DNA of 64,000 nucleotides, taken from positions 82,521,928 through 82,585,927 of the forward strand of contig JAVIAB010000041.1 of assembly GCA_032433765.1 (NCBI GenBank). Reading direction: 5' to 3'. Below are positions 22,143-33,524 of the stretch, in pieces. The notes under the pieces were generated by a model. It searched no databases, was not told the origin of the DNA, and was given only the letters and a program-made list of their open reading frames with translations. The position numbers and the translations under genes were made by a program. The DNA comes from Megaustenia siamemsis. Its lineage: Eukaryota > Mollusca > Gastropoda > Stylommatophora > Ariophantidae. The first letter of the stretch is position 1; the number at the start of each line of letters is the position of its first letter.

Positions 22143-23420
22143 CATCATCAAGCCGAATGTCCTTTGTAGAACGTTACATTCGCCACAGCCCGTCTAAAAG
22201 AATCTCTGTCTCTAGCCAGATCTCCCACAGAACGTTACATTCACCACAACACGTCTGAAAGAATCTCTGTCTCTAGTCAGATCTCCCACAGAACGTTACA
22301 TTCACCACATCCCGTCTAAAACAATCTCTGTCTCTAGCCAGATCTCCCACAGAACGGTGCATTCACCACAGCCCGTCTAAACGAATCTCTGTCTCTAGTC
22401 AGATCTCCCACAGAACGTTACATTCACTACAGCTCGTCTGAAAAGAATCTCTGTCTCTAGCCAGATCTCCCACAGAACGTTACATTCACCACAGCCCGTC
22501 TAAACGAATCTCTGTCTCTAGCCAGATCTCCCACAGAACGTTACATTCACTACAGCTCGTCTGAAAAGAATCTCTGTCTCTAGCCAGATCTCCCACAGAA
22601 CGTTGTATTTCATCACAGCCCGTCTAAAAGAATCTCTGTCTCTAGCCAGATCTCCCACAGAACGTTGCATTTCATCACAGCCCATCTGAAAGAATCTCTG
22701 TCTCTAGCCAGATCTCCCACAGAACGTTGCATTTCATCACAGCCCATCTGAAAGAATCTCTGTCTCTAGCCAGATCTCCCACAGAACGTTGCATTTCATC
22801 ACAGCCCATCTGAAAGAATCTCTGTCTCTAGCCAGATCTCCCACAGAACGTTGCATTTCATCACAGCCCGTCTGACAGAATCTCTGTCTCTAGCCAGATC
22901 TCCCACAGAACGTTGCATTTCATCACAGCCCATCTGAAAGAATCTCTGTCTCTAGCCAGATCTCCCACAGAACGTTGCATTTCATCACAGCCCATCTGAA
23001 AGAATCTCTGTCTCTAGCCAGATCTCCCACAGAACGTTGCATTTCATCACAGCCCGTCTGACAGAATCTCTGTCTCTAGCCAGATCTCCCACAGAACGTT
23101 GCATTTCATCACAGCCCATCTGAAAGAATCTCTGTCTCTAGCCAGATCTCCCACAGAACGTTGCATTTCATCACAGCCCATCTGAAAGAATCTCTGTCTC
23201 TAGCCAGATCTCCCACAGAACGTTACATTTCATCACAGCCCGTCTGAAAGAATCTCTGTCTCTAGCCAGATCTCCCTACTTTTTCTGTTGTCATGTTCAA
23301 TGATCCCCTTGATGTCTTGAAACCACCTTATTCTTGATTTTCTTGCATGCGTAGTCCGGGAACCATGACCTCCATTATTGTTCTTACTGCCCCCTTGTGT
23401 TTATTGACGTGGCCATAGTG
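22143..23420 (-). mobile_element. LINE G, 3' end with internally amplified C-terminus
   Basis: On the minus strand the right end encodes a LINE C-terminus (KSRIRWFQDIKGIIEHDNRK), continuing DLARDRDSFRRAV. The left end finishes NVTFYKGHSA, stop, then TGATGATGA at 22143-22150. Between them the segment for DLARDRDSFRRAV is repeated about 18 times. So the minisatellite lies within, and comes from, the LINE coding end. Confidence 0.75.
22163..23275. repeat. Minisatellite, 62-bp unit, derived from LINE coding sequence
   Basis: About 18 copies of a unit of 59-62 bp containing AATCTCTGTCTCTAGCCAGA. Copies near the LINE terminus (left) read CATTCACCACAGCCCG; most others read CATTTCATCACAGCCCA. The gradient suggests unequal exchange starting from a short duplication. 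Confidence 0.93.
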
Positions 23421-24590
23421 TTTTAGGAGACAGTGGTGCAGTGTAACGTACACTCCTACAAGGTACAGTTATAGCAGCGGCTCTTTTAAATCATATAAGC
23501 CTTCTACTTGTTAAACTCAGCGACCTCTAGAATCACTGAACACTTGACACACTTGTTGGACTGATCGGCGTTTGACCTCAACGCCTGTTGTTGTTCTGCA
23601 GGTTCAGCGGCCAGATCTTAAACACAACAGCGACCTCTTTAATTGCACTTGAATGGATTGGAACACACTTGGTACCTGCACACTTGTACTGGACTTGCTG
23701 GTGTCTGAACTCCCCTAACTGCCTTGATGAGTTGACGGGGACATCCCTTCACTGTATCGAGGCCCACGTGTCGTGACGACTTGCGTCTTGATGACCTGTG
23801 TTGGTTGATAAGTCGAGTCGACCTCTGCCTGTGATCGATGGTTACTGCTCGAAACTGTCGATTCGTTGAACTCTGCCCTTGTGTGGGCACCCTAAACCGG
23901 GTGATCGCCTAAATTGGTACTCCGCGCTATTTCGTATTACGACCGTCGGTTAACTACAGACCATCGTGCTGGCCCTTTCCAGTGTTCGTTCTTAGCTAGG
24001 CACAGACAATTACAGCTAGCGCTCGAGAAAGCATTCACTGAACACCAGGTAAAAATAACACACCTGAGGTTTATTCTCAAAAGTCCACCTCACACAACAC
24101 AATCACAATGACAATGGTATGTTAGCAGCCTCTCACACATTACCTGCTAACCTTGCGGCATTCCCTTGTGTTATCTACAACACTGTATAGTTATACTGCA
24201 ACACTCTCTCAAGCCACTCTGGCCTCGCCTACCTTCCTTTAAGTAATAGTTGTTTAGGAATTCCACACTAGCACCCACTAGCAGCCATATTGCTAATCAC
24301 GAAGCTTGCGATATCGGTCTCGCTCAACCTCACCTATACTGTTGTCTCCTGGAGCGTCGTACTCCGTATCGAGCCCTTTCTTGGTTGATAGGAACTCTGT
24401 CAATCTGTCTTGCTCAGCGCCACTTACATTGCTCGGTGTCGCTGCCTGCACACACCACTCTTACGTCATGCTCCTACACAAAGCCTGACTTATTGAACTT
24501 CTCTCCCCTATTGTCACTTGAATGGTCGTGGCTGCTAAACTGCACCACTACCTTCAAACTCTCAGCTTCTAATAGAGCCTAATTTGGTGA
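23420..24590. other. Unique region, no gene recognised
   Basis: About 1.2 kb of mixed, somewhat GC-richer sequence with several short open frames (60-110 codons) on both strands but no motif I recognise. It may be a decayed element. Confidence 0.3.
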
Positions 24591-25300
24591 GACTAACTCA
24601 CGAATTGTCACTAAATTGTTCATTGTTGCTGATATGCACAATTACGTTTTAACTTCACACTTCTGATGAAGCCTAATTTGGTGAGACTAACTCACGGATT
24701 GACACGAAATTGTTCGTTGCTGCTACTTGTACAACTACATTCTATCTTCACACTTCTGGACAAGACTAAACTTGGTGAGACTAACTCACGGAATGACACT
24801 AAACTGTTCGTTGCTGCTACTTGTACAACTACATTCTATCTTCACACTTCTGATGAAGCCTAATTTGGTGAGACTAACTCACGGATTGACACTAAATTGT
24901 TTGTTGCTGCTACTTGTACAACTACATTCTATCTTCACACTTCTGATAAAGCCTAACTTGGTGAGACTAACTCACGGATTGACACTAAATTGTTCGTTGC
25001 TGCTACTTGCACAACTACATTCTATCTTCACACTTCTGATAAAGCCTAACTTGGTGAGACTAACTCACGGATTGACACTAAATTGTTCGTTGCTGCTACT
25101 TGCACAACTACATTCTATCTTCACACTTCTGGAGAAGACTAAACTTGGTGAGACTAACTCACGGAATGACACTAAACTGTTCGTTGTTGCTGATATGCAC
25201 AATTACGTTTTAATTTCATACTTCTGATGAAGCGTAATGTGGTGAGACTAACTCACGGATTGACACTAAATTGTTCGTTGCAGCTAACTTTCACAACTAT
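24590..25300. repeat. Minisatellite, 93-bp unit
   Basis: About 7.5 copies of a 93-bp unit containing TTGGTGAGACTAACTCACGG and TGCTACTTG(T/C)ACAACTACA. The 93-bp period keeps a 166-codon plus-strand frame open. The frame has no start or function I can support. Confidence 0.92.
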
Positions 25301-25764
25301 CTTATCAACTACTCTAAAACACTTCAACTTATCACTGCTCCTGGAATAAGGTCTGTTCCACGCTGCGACCACGCACCAACTAACTTACTCTATCACTTTT
25401 TGGGTGAACTCACTCAACCCTGCACACGGTACCGGTTGCAACACAAACACACAACCGTCCGCATCGAGCCATCGTTTCATCTCGAATGAATCTTCCCAAC
25501 CTATCCTTTGTCTAACCTTTTCTCTCTTCAACCAATCATACTCCGTTTTACATTTTTGTCTCGTTCCTACATTGTGTCTTACAATTCCCATGAGTCACGA
25601 TGTGTTCATCCTCTTTACTTCTTAACCCTTCTTCACGTGGACCCCATGATTCTATTTTACTCAACCCTTCTCATCTCCCCTCGATTTCTACTACCTCACT
25701 CCCATCTTATATATACTCTTTAATCACTGCTACCTCCCTGCTTCACAGTGACAGTTTTACACCA

Positions 25765-25830
25765 AAGGAACACAACAAAATACTGACGTTTCGGCCTACA
25801 TGCAGCCTTCTTCAGAAAGCGGGAATAACA
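25765..25830 (-). other. CTGAAGA...CCGAAACGTC motif, Penelope/hammerhead-like
   Basis: On the minus strand CTGAAGA is followed by a short imperfect stem (GGCTGCATGTAGGCC) and GAAACGTC. This resembles the CUGANGA-stem-GAAA core of hammerhead ribozymes found in Penelope-like elements, but the first stem pair would be A-C. A related motif occurs at 5862-5892. Bases 25300-25760 before it are unique with nothing recognised. Confidence 0.3.
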
Positions 25831-25874
25831 ATAAACGGTGAAACAGATACATTCTACTACATCTAGGATGATCG

Positions 25875-26845
25875 GGGCATGTGAGTCAAGGAGAAGTAAA
25901 CAGAGAGAGATAAGAGATGAGAGATAAGAGATGAGAGATAAGAGATGAGAGGTGAGAGATAAGAGATACGAGAAACGACAGAGAGATAAGAGATGAAACG
26001 AAAGAGATATAAGAGGTGAAACGACAAAAATATAAGAGATGAAACGACAGAGAGATAAGAGGTGAAACGACAAAAATATAAGAGATGAAACGACAGAGAG
26101 ATAAGAGGTGAAACGACAAAAATATAAGAGATGAAACGACAGTGAGATAAGAGATGAAACGACAAAAATATAAGAGATGAAACAACAGAAAGATAAGAGA
26201 TGAAACGACAAAAATATAAGAGATGAAACGACAGAGAGATAAGAGGTGAAACGACAAAAATATAAGAGATGAAACGACAGAGAGATAAGAGGTGAAACGA
26301 CAAAAATATAAGAGATGAAACGACAGAGAGATAAGAGGTGAAACGACAAAAATATAAGAGATGAAACGACAGAGAGATAAGAGGTGAAACGACAAAAATA
26401 TAAGAGATGAAACGACAGAGAGATAAGAGATGAAATGACAAAAATATAAGAGATGAAACAACAGAGAGATAAGAGATGAAACGACAAAAATATAAAAGAT
26501 GAAACAACAGAGAGATAAGAGATGAAACGACAAAAAATATAAGAGATGAAACAACAGAGAGATAAGAGATGAAACGACAAAAATATAAGAGATGAAACAA
26601 CAGAGAGATAAGAGATGAAACGACAAAAATATAAGAGATGAAACGACAGAGAGATAAGAGATGAAACGACAAAAATATAAGAGATGAAACGACAGAGAGA
26701 TAAGAGATGAAACGACAAAAATATAAGAGATGAAACGACAGAGAGATAAGAGATGAAACGACAGAGAGATAAGAAATGAAACGACAGAGATAAGAAATAA
26801 AACGACAGAGAGATAAGAGATGAAACGACAGAGACAGAGAAAGAT
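25875..26845. repeat. Minisatellite, 46-bp purine-rich unit
   Basis: About 20 copies of a compound unit alternating GATGAAACGACAGAGAGATA and GATGAAACGACAAAAATATA. It is almost all purine on the plus strand. Three minus-strand frames of 328-340 codons are open at once because no stop occurs in any phase; these are artefacts. Confidence 0.93.
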
Positions 26846-26939
26846 ATGTGCTATATGTTGGGGGATAGACAATATGTGGAAACATGAAAGTTAAAAAAAT
26901 CTATAACAAATGAGAGTTAACTTATTGGCAAACAAGCTT

Positions 26940-27305
26940 TACCGCAGCACTGCGGTTCTTTGTCTCCCCCCCCCACCCACCTCACAGTATTGTAGTTTCC
27001 TGTGTAGATTTGTGTGAACGAGCCAGATCTTTTTCCATGTTTGTATCTTTTAATGTCGTCATTACTCTTCTGTCATTATCCAAGGTTTCTTCAGGATTTT
27101 TCTGTAGCAATTTGTTTCGAATAAATTGATGTTCTTCCTTGCTGTTTGCGAGATTGTCCATGATTCACAACCATATGTTGCTATCTTGAATATGCATGCC
27201 CCCAGTAATTGTAATTTTACTGCCATGCTGGTATTGTATCACATGTTCTTCATGACGTTTAATGTTTGTGTTGCTATAGCTAATCTTCTTGTAATCTCTT
27301 TCTGA
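26940..27305 (-). mobile_element. LINE F C-terminal fragment
   Basis: The minus strand encodes RLAIATQTLNVMKNMWY, then GACIFKIATYGCESWTIS and INLFETNCYRKILKKPW. This is the region after the RT active site, with its YGCESWT block, as in the other LINEs here. Nothing of the YADD core remains. It is wedged between two minisatellites. Confidence 0.75.
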
Positions 27306-28585
27306 CAAACTCTTATAGTTTGTTACTACAGATCACAGACTCTCATAGTTTTTTTACTACAGATCACAGACTCTCATAGCTTTTTTTACTACAGATCACA
27401 GACTCTCATAGTTTGTTACTACAGATCACAGACTCTCTTAGTTTGTTGCTAGAGATCACAGACTCTCTTAGTTTGTTACTACAGATCACAGACTCTCGTA
27501 GTTTGTTACTACATATCACAGACTCTCATAGTTTCAGAGAGTCATAGTTTGTTGCTAGAGATCACAGACTCTCTTAGTTTGTTACTACAGATCACAGACT
27601 CTCTTTGATACTACAGATCACAGACTCTCGTTTTTACTACAGATCACATACTCTCATAGTTTAGTACTACAGATCACAGACTCTCATAGTTTGTTACTAC
27701 AGATCACAGACTCTCTTTGTTACTACAGATAACAGACTCTCATAGTTTGTTACTACAGATCACAGACTCTCATAGTTTGTTACTATAGATCACAGACCCT
27801 CGTAGTTTGTTGCTAGAGATCACAGACTCTCTTAGTTTGTTACTACAGATCACATACTCTCATCGTTTGTTACTACAGATCACAGACTCTCATAGTTTCA
27901 GAGAGTCATAGTTTGTTACTACAGATCACAGACTCTCTTTGATACTACAGATCACAGACACTCTTTGTTACTACAGATCACATACTCTCATAGTTTAGTA
28001 CTACAGATCACATACTCTCATAGTTTAGTACTACAGATCACAGACTCTCATAGTTTGTTACTACAGATCAACGACTCTTTGTTACTACAGATCACAGACT
28101 CTCATAGTTTGTTACTACAGATCACAGACTCTCTTTGTTACTACACATCACAGACTCTCTTTGTTACTACAGATCACAGACTCTCTTTGTTACTACAGAT
28201 CACAGACTCTCTTTGTTTGTTACTACAAATCACAGACTCTCTTTGTTACTACAGATCACAGACTCTCTTTGTTTGTTACTACAGGTCACATACTCTTTGT
28301 TAATACAGATCAACAGACTCTCATAATTTGTTACTACAGATCACAGACTCTCATAGTTTGTTATTACATATCATAGACTCTCATAGTTTGTTACTACAGA
28401 TCACAGACTCTCATAGTTTGTTATTACAGATCATAGACTCTCATAGTTTGTTACTACAGATCACAGACTCTCATAGTTTGTTATTACAGATCATAGACTC
28501 TCATAGTTTGTTATTACAGATCATAGACTCTCATAGTTTGTTATTACAGATCATAGACTCTCATAGTTTGTTACTACTTCAACAT
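27306..28585. repeat. Minisatellite, about 30-bp unit
   Basis: About 42 copies containing TACTACAGATCACAGACTCT followed by CATAGTTTGT or shorter variants. The first unit abuts the LINE F fragment. Plus-strand frames of 60-110 codons inside it are artefacts. Confidence 0.93.
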
Positions 28586-28619
28586 TGTTGGTGATTTATT
28601 TTTATTTTTCTTCATGACG

Positions 28620-28950
28620 TTACTTCAGACTAGGTTTCCGGTCTCTCTTATGAACGCAGCTGTCAGTTTCAGTGATTCGGTTGTCCCGTATAGTTTCTCT
28701 TTCAGGGAGGTGGGTGTGGACCACATTGTCCTTCTCAGGTCTGTGTACTGAGGGTAATCCTGTAGAACATGTTTTGTAGTCATATTGTCCAGTGTACAGT
28801 GACATAGGCTGGTTGTACCTATTTTGAGTTTGGTGAACATGTGATTTCTCATTCTATTGTGGCCAGTGCGTAGGCGAAGTATGATGACTTGATCCCTCCT
28901 TGATAGTTGGTGGTATCCATCCCTCTCGTTATACTTTGGGTGTTCTCATG
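28620..28950 (-). mobile_element. LINE D fragment, C-terminal domain
   Basis: The minus strand encodes MRNHMFTKLKIGTTSLCHC and LDNMTTKHVLQDYPQYTDL, almost the same as the C-terminal end of the RNase H LINE at 38054-38945. It ends in GACAGCTGCGTTCATAAGAG, a diverged form of the family 3' end. Confidence 0.85.
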
Positions 28951-29027
28951 ATCATTTTGTGTTGAATTTTTGTTTTATCTTCTTCTTCTTTTCTTCCTCA
29001 TTTACCTTTCAGCGTGGAGAGGACATT

Positions 29028-29030
<3 letters not shown>

Positions 29031-29073
<43 letters not shown>

Positions 29074-29190
29074 TGGACAGTTTCTTAGCTTCTTGTATGT
29101 TTAATTAGAAGTCTTGCTCTTCGTTGTATGTTTAATTAGAAGTCTTGCTCTTCGTTGTATGTTTAATTAGAAGTCTTGCTCTTCATTGTA
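29031..29190. repeat. Poly(T) run and 31-bp triplication
   Basis: A T-run of about 36 bases at 29031-29066 is followed by three copies of a 31-bp unit containing TTTAATTAGAAGTCTTGCTC. The T-run could be the tail of a minus-strand retrocopy, but I see no matching body. Bases 29190-29370 are AT-rich with nothing further. Confidence 0.85.
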
Positions 29191-29347
29191 TGTTTCACAT
29201 TCACTTGTTGCTGTTAACGTTATACCGTTTGAAAGAAAAGCTGTGACATAATAATAAATACAAAATTATAGTATATCAATAACAATTAGAATTTTTTTTT
29301 TTAATTATATAATAATTATATAAAATAATAATTTCATTTAATGAAAT

Positions 29348-29355
29348 AAAAAAAA
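29348..29355 (-). terminator. RNA polymerase III T-run terminator for tRNA-Phe
   Basis: Eight A on the plus strand give eight T on the tRNA strand, 18 nt after the tRNA 3' end, as expected for pol III termination. Confidence 0.8.
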
Positions 29356-29373
29356 GTTTGACTGCCGCCGGAT

Positions 29374-29446
29374 TGCCGAAACCCGGGATTGAACCAGGGA
29401 CCTTTAGATCTTCAGTCTAACGCTCTCCCAACTGAGCTATTTCGGC
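29374..29446 (-). tRNA. tRNA-Phe (GAA)
   Basis: 73 nt folding as a full cloverleaf: acceptor GCCGAAA/TTTCGGC with 7 pairs and discriminator A, D arm with AGCTCAGTTGGGAGAGC, anticodon loop ACTGAAGAT with GAA, variable loop AGGTC, T arm CCTGG/CCGGG with GTTCAATC. Box A and box B promoters are intact. There is no intron and no encoded CCA. It delivers phenylalanine to UUC/UUU codons. Unlike the SINE heads in this window it has perfect stems and no attached body. Confidence 0.96.
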
Positions 29447-29589
29447 CGTCAGGATAAAGATGCAACCTTTATATTTGAAGGGTAAATGACCGCGACATGG
29501 CTTGCTGTAACAGGATTTTGTTTCCTGTCTCTATGGAAACGTCAACACAACAACGTTTGTTCAACAACCGAACTCATACATGAACACAT

Positions 29590-31484
29590 ACGGTGACTGT
29601 AACACATGGTGACTGTAACACACGGTGACTGTAACACACTGAGTGTAACACACTATGAGTGTAACACATGGTGACTGTAACACACGGTGACTGTAACACA
29701 TGGTGACTGTAACACACTATGAGTGTAACACACTATGAGTGTAACACATGGTGAGTGTAACACACACGGTGAGTGTAGTGTAACACACGGACGGTGACTG
29801 GAACACACTATGAGTGTAACACATGGTGAGTGTAACACACAAGGTGAGTGTAACACATGGTGAGTGTAACACACACGGTGAGTGTAACACACGGACGGTG
29901 ACTGGAACACACTATGAGTGTAACACATGGTGACTGTAACACACGGTGACTGTAACACATGGTGAGTGTAACACACTGTGAGTGTAACACATGGTGACTG
30001 TAACACACGGTGACTGTAACACACTATGAGTGTAACACACTATGAGTGTAACACATGGTGAGTGTAACACACACGGTGAGTGTAACACACGGACGGTGAC
30101 TGGAACACACTATGAGTGTAACACATGGTGAGTGTAACACACACGGTGAGTGTAACACACGGTGACTGTAACACACGGTGACTGTAACACACTATGAGTG
30201 TAACACATGGTGACTGTAACACACGGTGACTGTAACACACTATGAGTGTAACACACTATGAGTGTAACACACGGTGACTGTAACACACGGTGACTGTAAC
30301 ACATGGTGAGTGTAACACACTATGAGTGTAACACATGGTGACTGTAACACACGGTGACTGTAACACACTATGGGTGTAACACACTATGAGTGTAACACAT
30401 GGTGACTGTAACACACGGTGACTGTAACACATGGTGAGTGTAACACACTATGAGTGTAAAACATGGTGACTGTAACACACGGTGACTGTAACACACTGTG
30501 AGTGTAACACACGGTGACTGTAACACACTATGAGTGTAACACATGGTGACTGTAACACACTGTGAGTGTAACACATGGTGACTGTAACACACACGTGAGT
30601 GTAACACACGGTGACTGTAACACACACGGTGAGTGTAACACACGGTGACTGTAACACACACGGTGACTGTAACACACACGGTGACTGTAACACACGGTGA
30701 CTGTAACACACGGTGACTGTAACACACTATGAGTGTAACATATGGTTAGTGCAACACACTTTGAGTGTAACACATGGTGACTGTAACACACACGGTGAGT
30801 GTAACACACGGTGACTGTAACACACACGGTGACTGTAACACACACGGTGACTGTAACACACGGTGACTGTAACAAACTATGAGTGTAACATATGGTGAGT
30901 GTAACACACTTTGAGTGTAACACATGGTGACTGTAACACACACGGTGAGTGTAACACACGGTGACTGTAACACACACGGTGACTGTAACACACACGGTGA
31001 CTGTAACACAAGGTGACTGTAACACACTATGAGTGTAACACATGGTGAGTGTAACACATGGTGACTGTAACACACGGTGACTGGAACACACACGGTGACT
31101 GTATCACACGGTGAGTGTAACACATGGTGACTGTAACACACGGTGATTGTAACACACTGCGAGTGTAACGCACGGTAAGTGTAACACACTGTGAGTGTAA
31201 CACATGCTGACTGTAACACACTGTGAGTGTAACACATGCTGACTGTAACACACGGTGACTGTAATACACTGTGAGTGTAACACATGCTGACTGTAACACA
31301 CTGTGAGTGTAACACATGCTGACTGTAACACACGGTGACTGTAATACACTGTGAGTGTAATACATGCTGACTGTAACACACGGAGAGGTGTTGGTGAGTG
31401 TAACACACGGTGACTGTAATACACGGTGACTGTAACACACTGTGAGTGTAACACACGGTGAGTGTAACACACGGTGAGTGTAAC
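29590..31484. repeat. Minisatellite, about 15-bp unit
   Basis: Over 120 variants of GTGACTGTAACACAC, mixed with GTGAGTGTAACACATG and other forms, with locally repeated blocks of several hundred bases (for example 30770-30890 against 30900-31010). Many minus-strand frames rich in CYSHRVLQ are artefacts. The LINE B copy at 31485 is inserted in its right end. Confidence 0.95.
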
Positions 31485-32179
31485 ATCATCATCATCGAGT
31501 GCTATGCCTGCTGGCGAAGGTGATCATGTCTCTCCACAACTTTCGATCTCGACAGTTATTTATCATTTCTGTTGCTGACCTTCTGCCAAGCCATTCTCTT
31601 AAGCTGTCTGTTATTTTTTTCTCTTTGCTTCCCTCTATCTCTTCGTCCCTCAATTTTCCCAGTTGTTACAATATATTCAAGTTGTTCTCTTCTCATTACA
31701 TGGCCAAAAAAAATGATGATTGTTTCTTCCTAATATTGGAAATTAGCTCTCTTTTTGCTTTGACCTCTTTCAAAATGTTTTCATTACTCTTCTTAGCTGT
31801 CCATGGCATTCTCATTCTCAACATTCTTCTGTAAAACCACATTCCTACAGCCTCATGTGAATTTCTTGTCTGTTGTCCTATTGTCCATGATTCACATCCA
31901 TATGTTAAGACTGACTCTACGTAACATTTAAGAACTCTTTTTCTTGTTTCTATTGTCAAAAATGGATTGCATAGTATCTTCCTCATTTTTTGGAAAGCTG
32001 CTTGTGTCTGAGCCATTCTACATCTCACCTCTTTTGTACATCTTCCGGCTGAGGTTAACAAAGTTCCCAAATATTTAAATTCATTTACCTGTTTTAATAT
32101 TGTTCCACTTGTCTTTATTTTGCACTGAGGTGATGTCTTTTCTTTGTTGCTACAATATTTCTGTCATTTTCTTATTAAC
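31485..32179 (-). mobile_element. LINE B, second copy, inside a minisatellite
   Basis: The minus strand encodes [51 protein letters not shown] and the C-terminal block, then ends in ATGATGATGATG at 31485-31496. TGTAAC flanks both ends (31479-31484, 32180-32185) and repeat units continue on the right (AACACACTGTG), so it landed within the 15-bp array. It begins after YADD. Confidence 0.87.
31696..32070 (-). pseudogene. LINE B post-RT coding fragment
   Basis: A 124-codon frame with about 90% identity by eye to residues 137-250 of the 12742 frame ([26 protein letters not shown]). It ends near the region where the other copy carries its insertion; this copy has no insertion there. It is a dead fragment. 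Confidence 0.85.
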
Positions 32180-32194
32180 TGTAACACACTGTGA

Positions 32195-32540
32195 TTCTAC
32201 TCACAAAATTGAGCATTCTACTAAATAAATTAAGGATTCTATAAATCAAATTAAGAATTCTACTAACTAAATTAAGGATTCTACAAACTAAATAAAGAAT
32301 TCTGCAAATCAATTAAGGATTCTACTAACTTAATTAAGGATTCCACAAACTAAATTAAGAATTCTACTATCTAAATTAGGGATTCTACTAACTAAATTAA
32401 GGATTCTACAAACTAGATTAAGGATTCTACAAATTAATTAAGGATTCTACTAACTAAATTAAGGATTCTACTAACTAAATTAAGGATTCTGCAAACTAAA
32501 TTAAGGATTCTACTTACTAAATTGAGGATTCTACTTTACC
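32195..32540. repeat. Minisatellite, 21-bp unit
   Basis: About 16 copies of AAATTAAGGATTCTACTAACT with variation at the second half (CTACAAACT, CTGCAAATC). No frames. Confidence 0.9.
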
Positions 32541-32559
32541 AAACATGTCACACAGACAA

Positions 32560-32880
32560 ATATTAAATATTATCTTACACAAACACACAATAAATATGTC
32601 ACACAAACATACAGTATTTAATATATAACACATACAGTAAATGAGATACCACATAAATATGCAATAAATGACATGTCACATAAACATACAATAAATTACA
32701 TGTCACATAAACATACAATAATGACATGCCACACAAACACACAATAATGACATGTCACACAAACACACAATAATGACATGTCACACAAACACACAATAAA
32801 TGGCATGTCACATAAACACACAATAATGACATGTCACACAAACACACAATAATGACATGTCACACAAACATATAATAATG
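32560..32880. repeat. Minisatellite, about 26-bp unit, forward
   Basis: About 11 copies containing ACAATAATGACATGTCACAC. The reverse complement of this unit reappears at 33420-33520. Confidence 0.9.
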
Positions 32881-32884
32881 TGGC

Positions 32885-33375
32885 AACCGGACACACAACA
32901 AACTACACAGAAAACATGAGGGCAACCCGGACACACAACAAACTACACAGACATCATGAGGGCAACCCGGACACACAACAAACTATACAGAAAACATGAG
33001 GGCAACCCGGACACACAACAAAATACACGGACATCATGAGGGCAACCCGGACACATAACAAACTACACAGACATCATGAGGGCAACCCGGACACATAACA
33101 AACTACACAAAAAACATGAGGGCAACCCGGACACACAACAAACTACACAGACATCATGAGGGCAACCCGGACACATAACAAACTACACAGAAAACATGAG
33201 GGCAACCCGGACACACAACAAACTACACAGACATCATGAGGGTAACCCGGACACACAACAAACTACACAGACATCATGAGGGCAACCCGGACACATAACA
33301 AACTACACAGAAAACATGAGGGCAACCCGGACAAACAACTAACTACACAGACATCATGAGGGCAATCCGGACACA
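32885..33375. repeat. Minisatellite, 40-bp unit, forward
   Basis: About 12 copies of a 40-bp unit containing CATGAGGGCAACCCGGACAC and AACAAACTACACAGA. It ends at ATCCGGACACAGCATCGACA. The next array but one (33525-35080) is made of the same unit in reverse orientation. Confidence 0.93.
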
Positions 33376-33419
33376 GCATCGACAATACGTTTTGCCTGAG
33401 TGTAGTGCTCCTATGCCAT

Positions 33420-33520
33420 CATGTGATGTGACATGTCATTATTGTATGTTTGTGTGACATGTCATTATTGTATGTTTGTGTGACATGTCATTATTGTATG
33501 TTTGTGTGAAATGTCATTAT
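33420..33520. repeat. 26-bp unit, inverted copies
   Basis: Four copies of GACATGTCATTATTGTATGT plus TTGTGT, the reverse complement of the 32560-32880 unit. The unique spacer between the opposed arrays is only about 45 bp (33376-33420). Confidence 0.9.
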
Positions 33521-33524
33521 TGTA

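Noticed and set aside
25720..26885. Three overlapping 328-340-codon minus frames
   Set aside because: All phases of the 46-bp repeat lack stops; the three frames cannot all be real and none has a domain.
29653..31495. Cys-Tyr-Ser-His-rich minus frames, up to 249 codons
   Set aside because: They are phantom translations of the 15-bp TAACACAC array, open in several frames at once.
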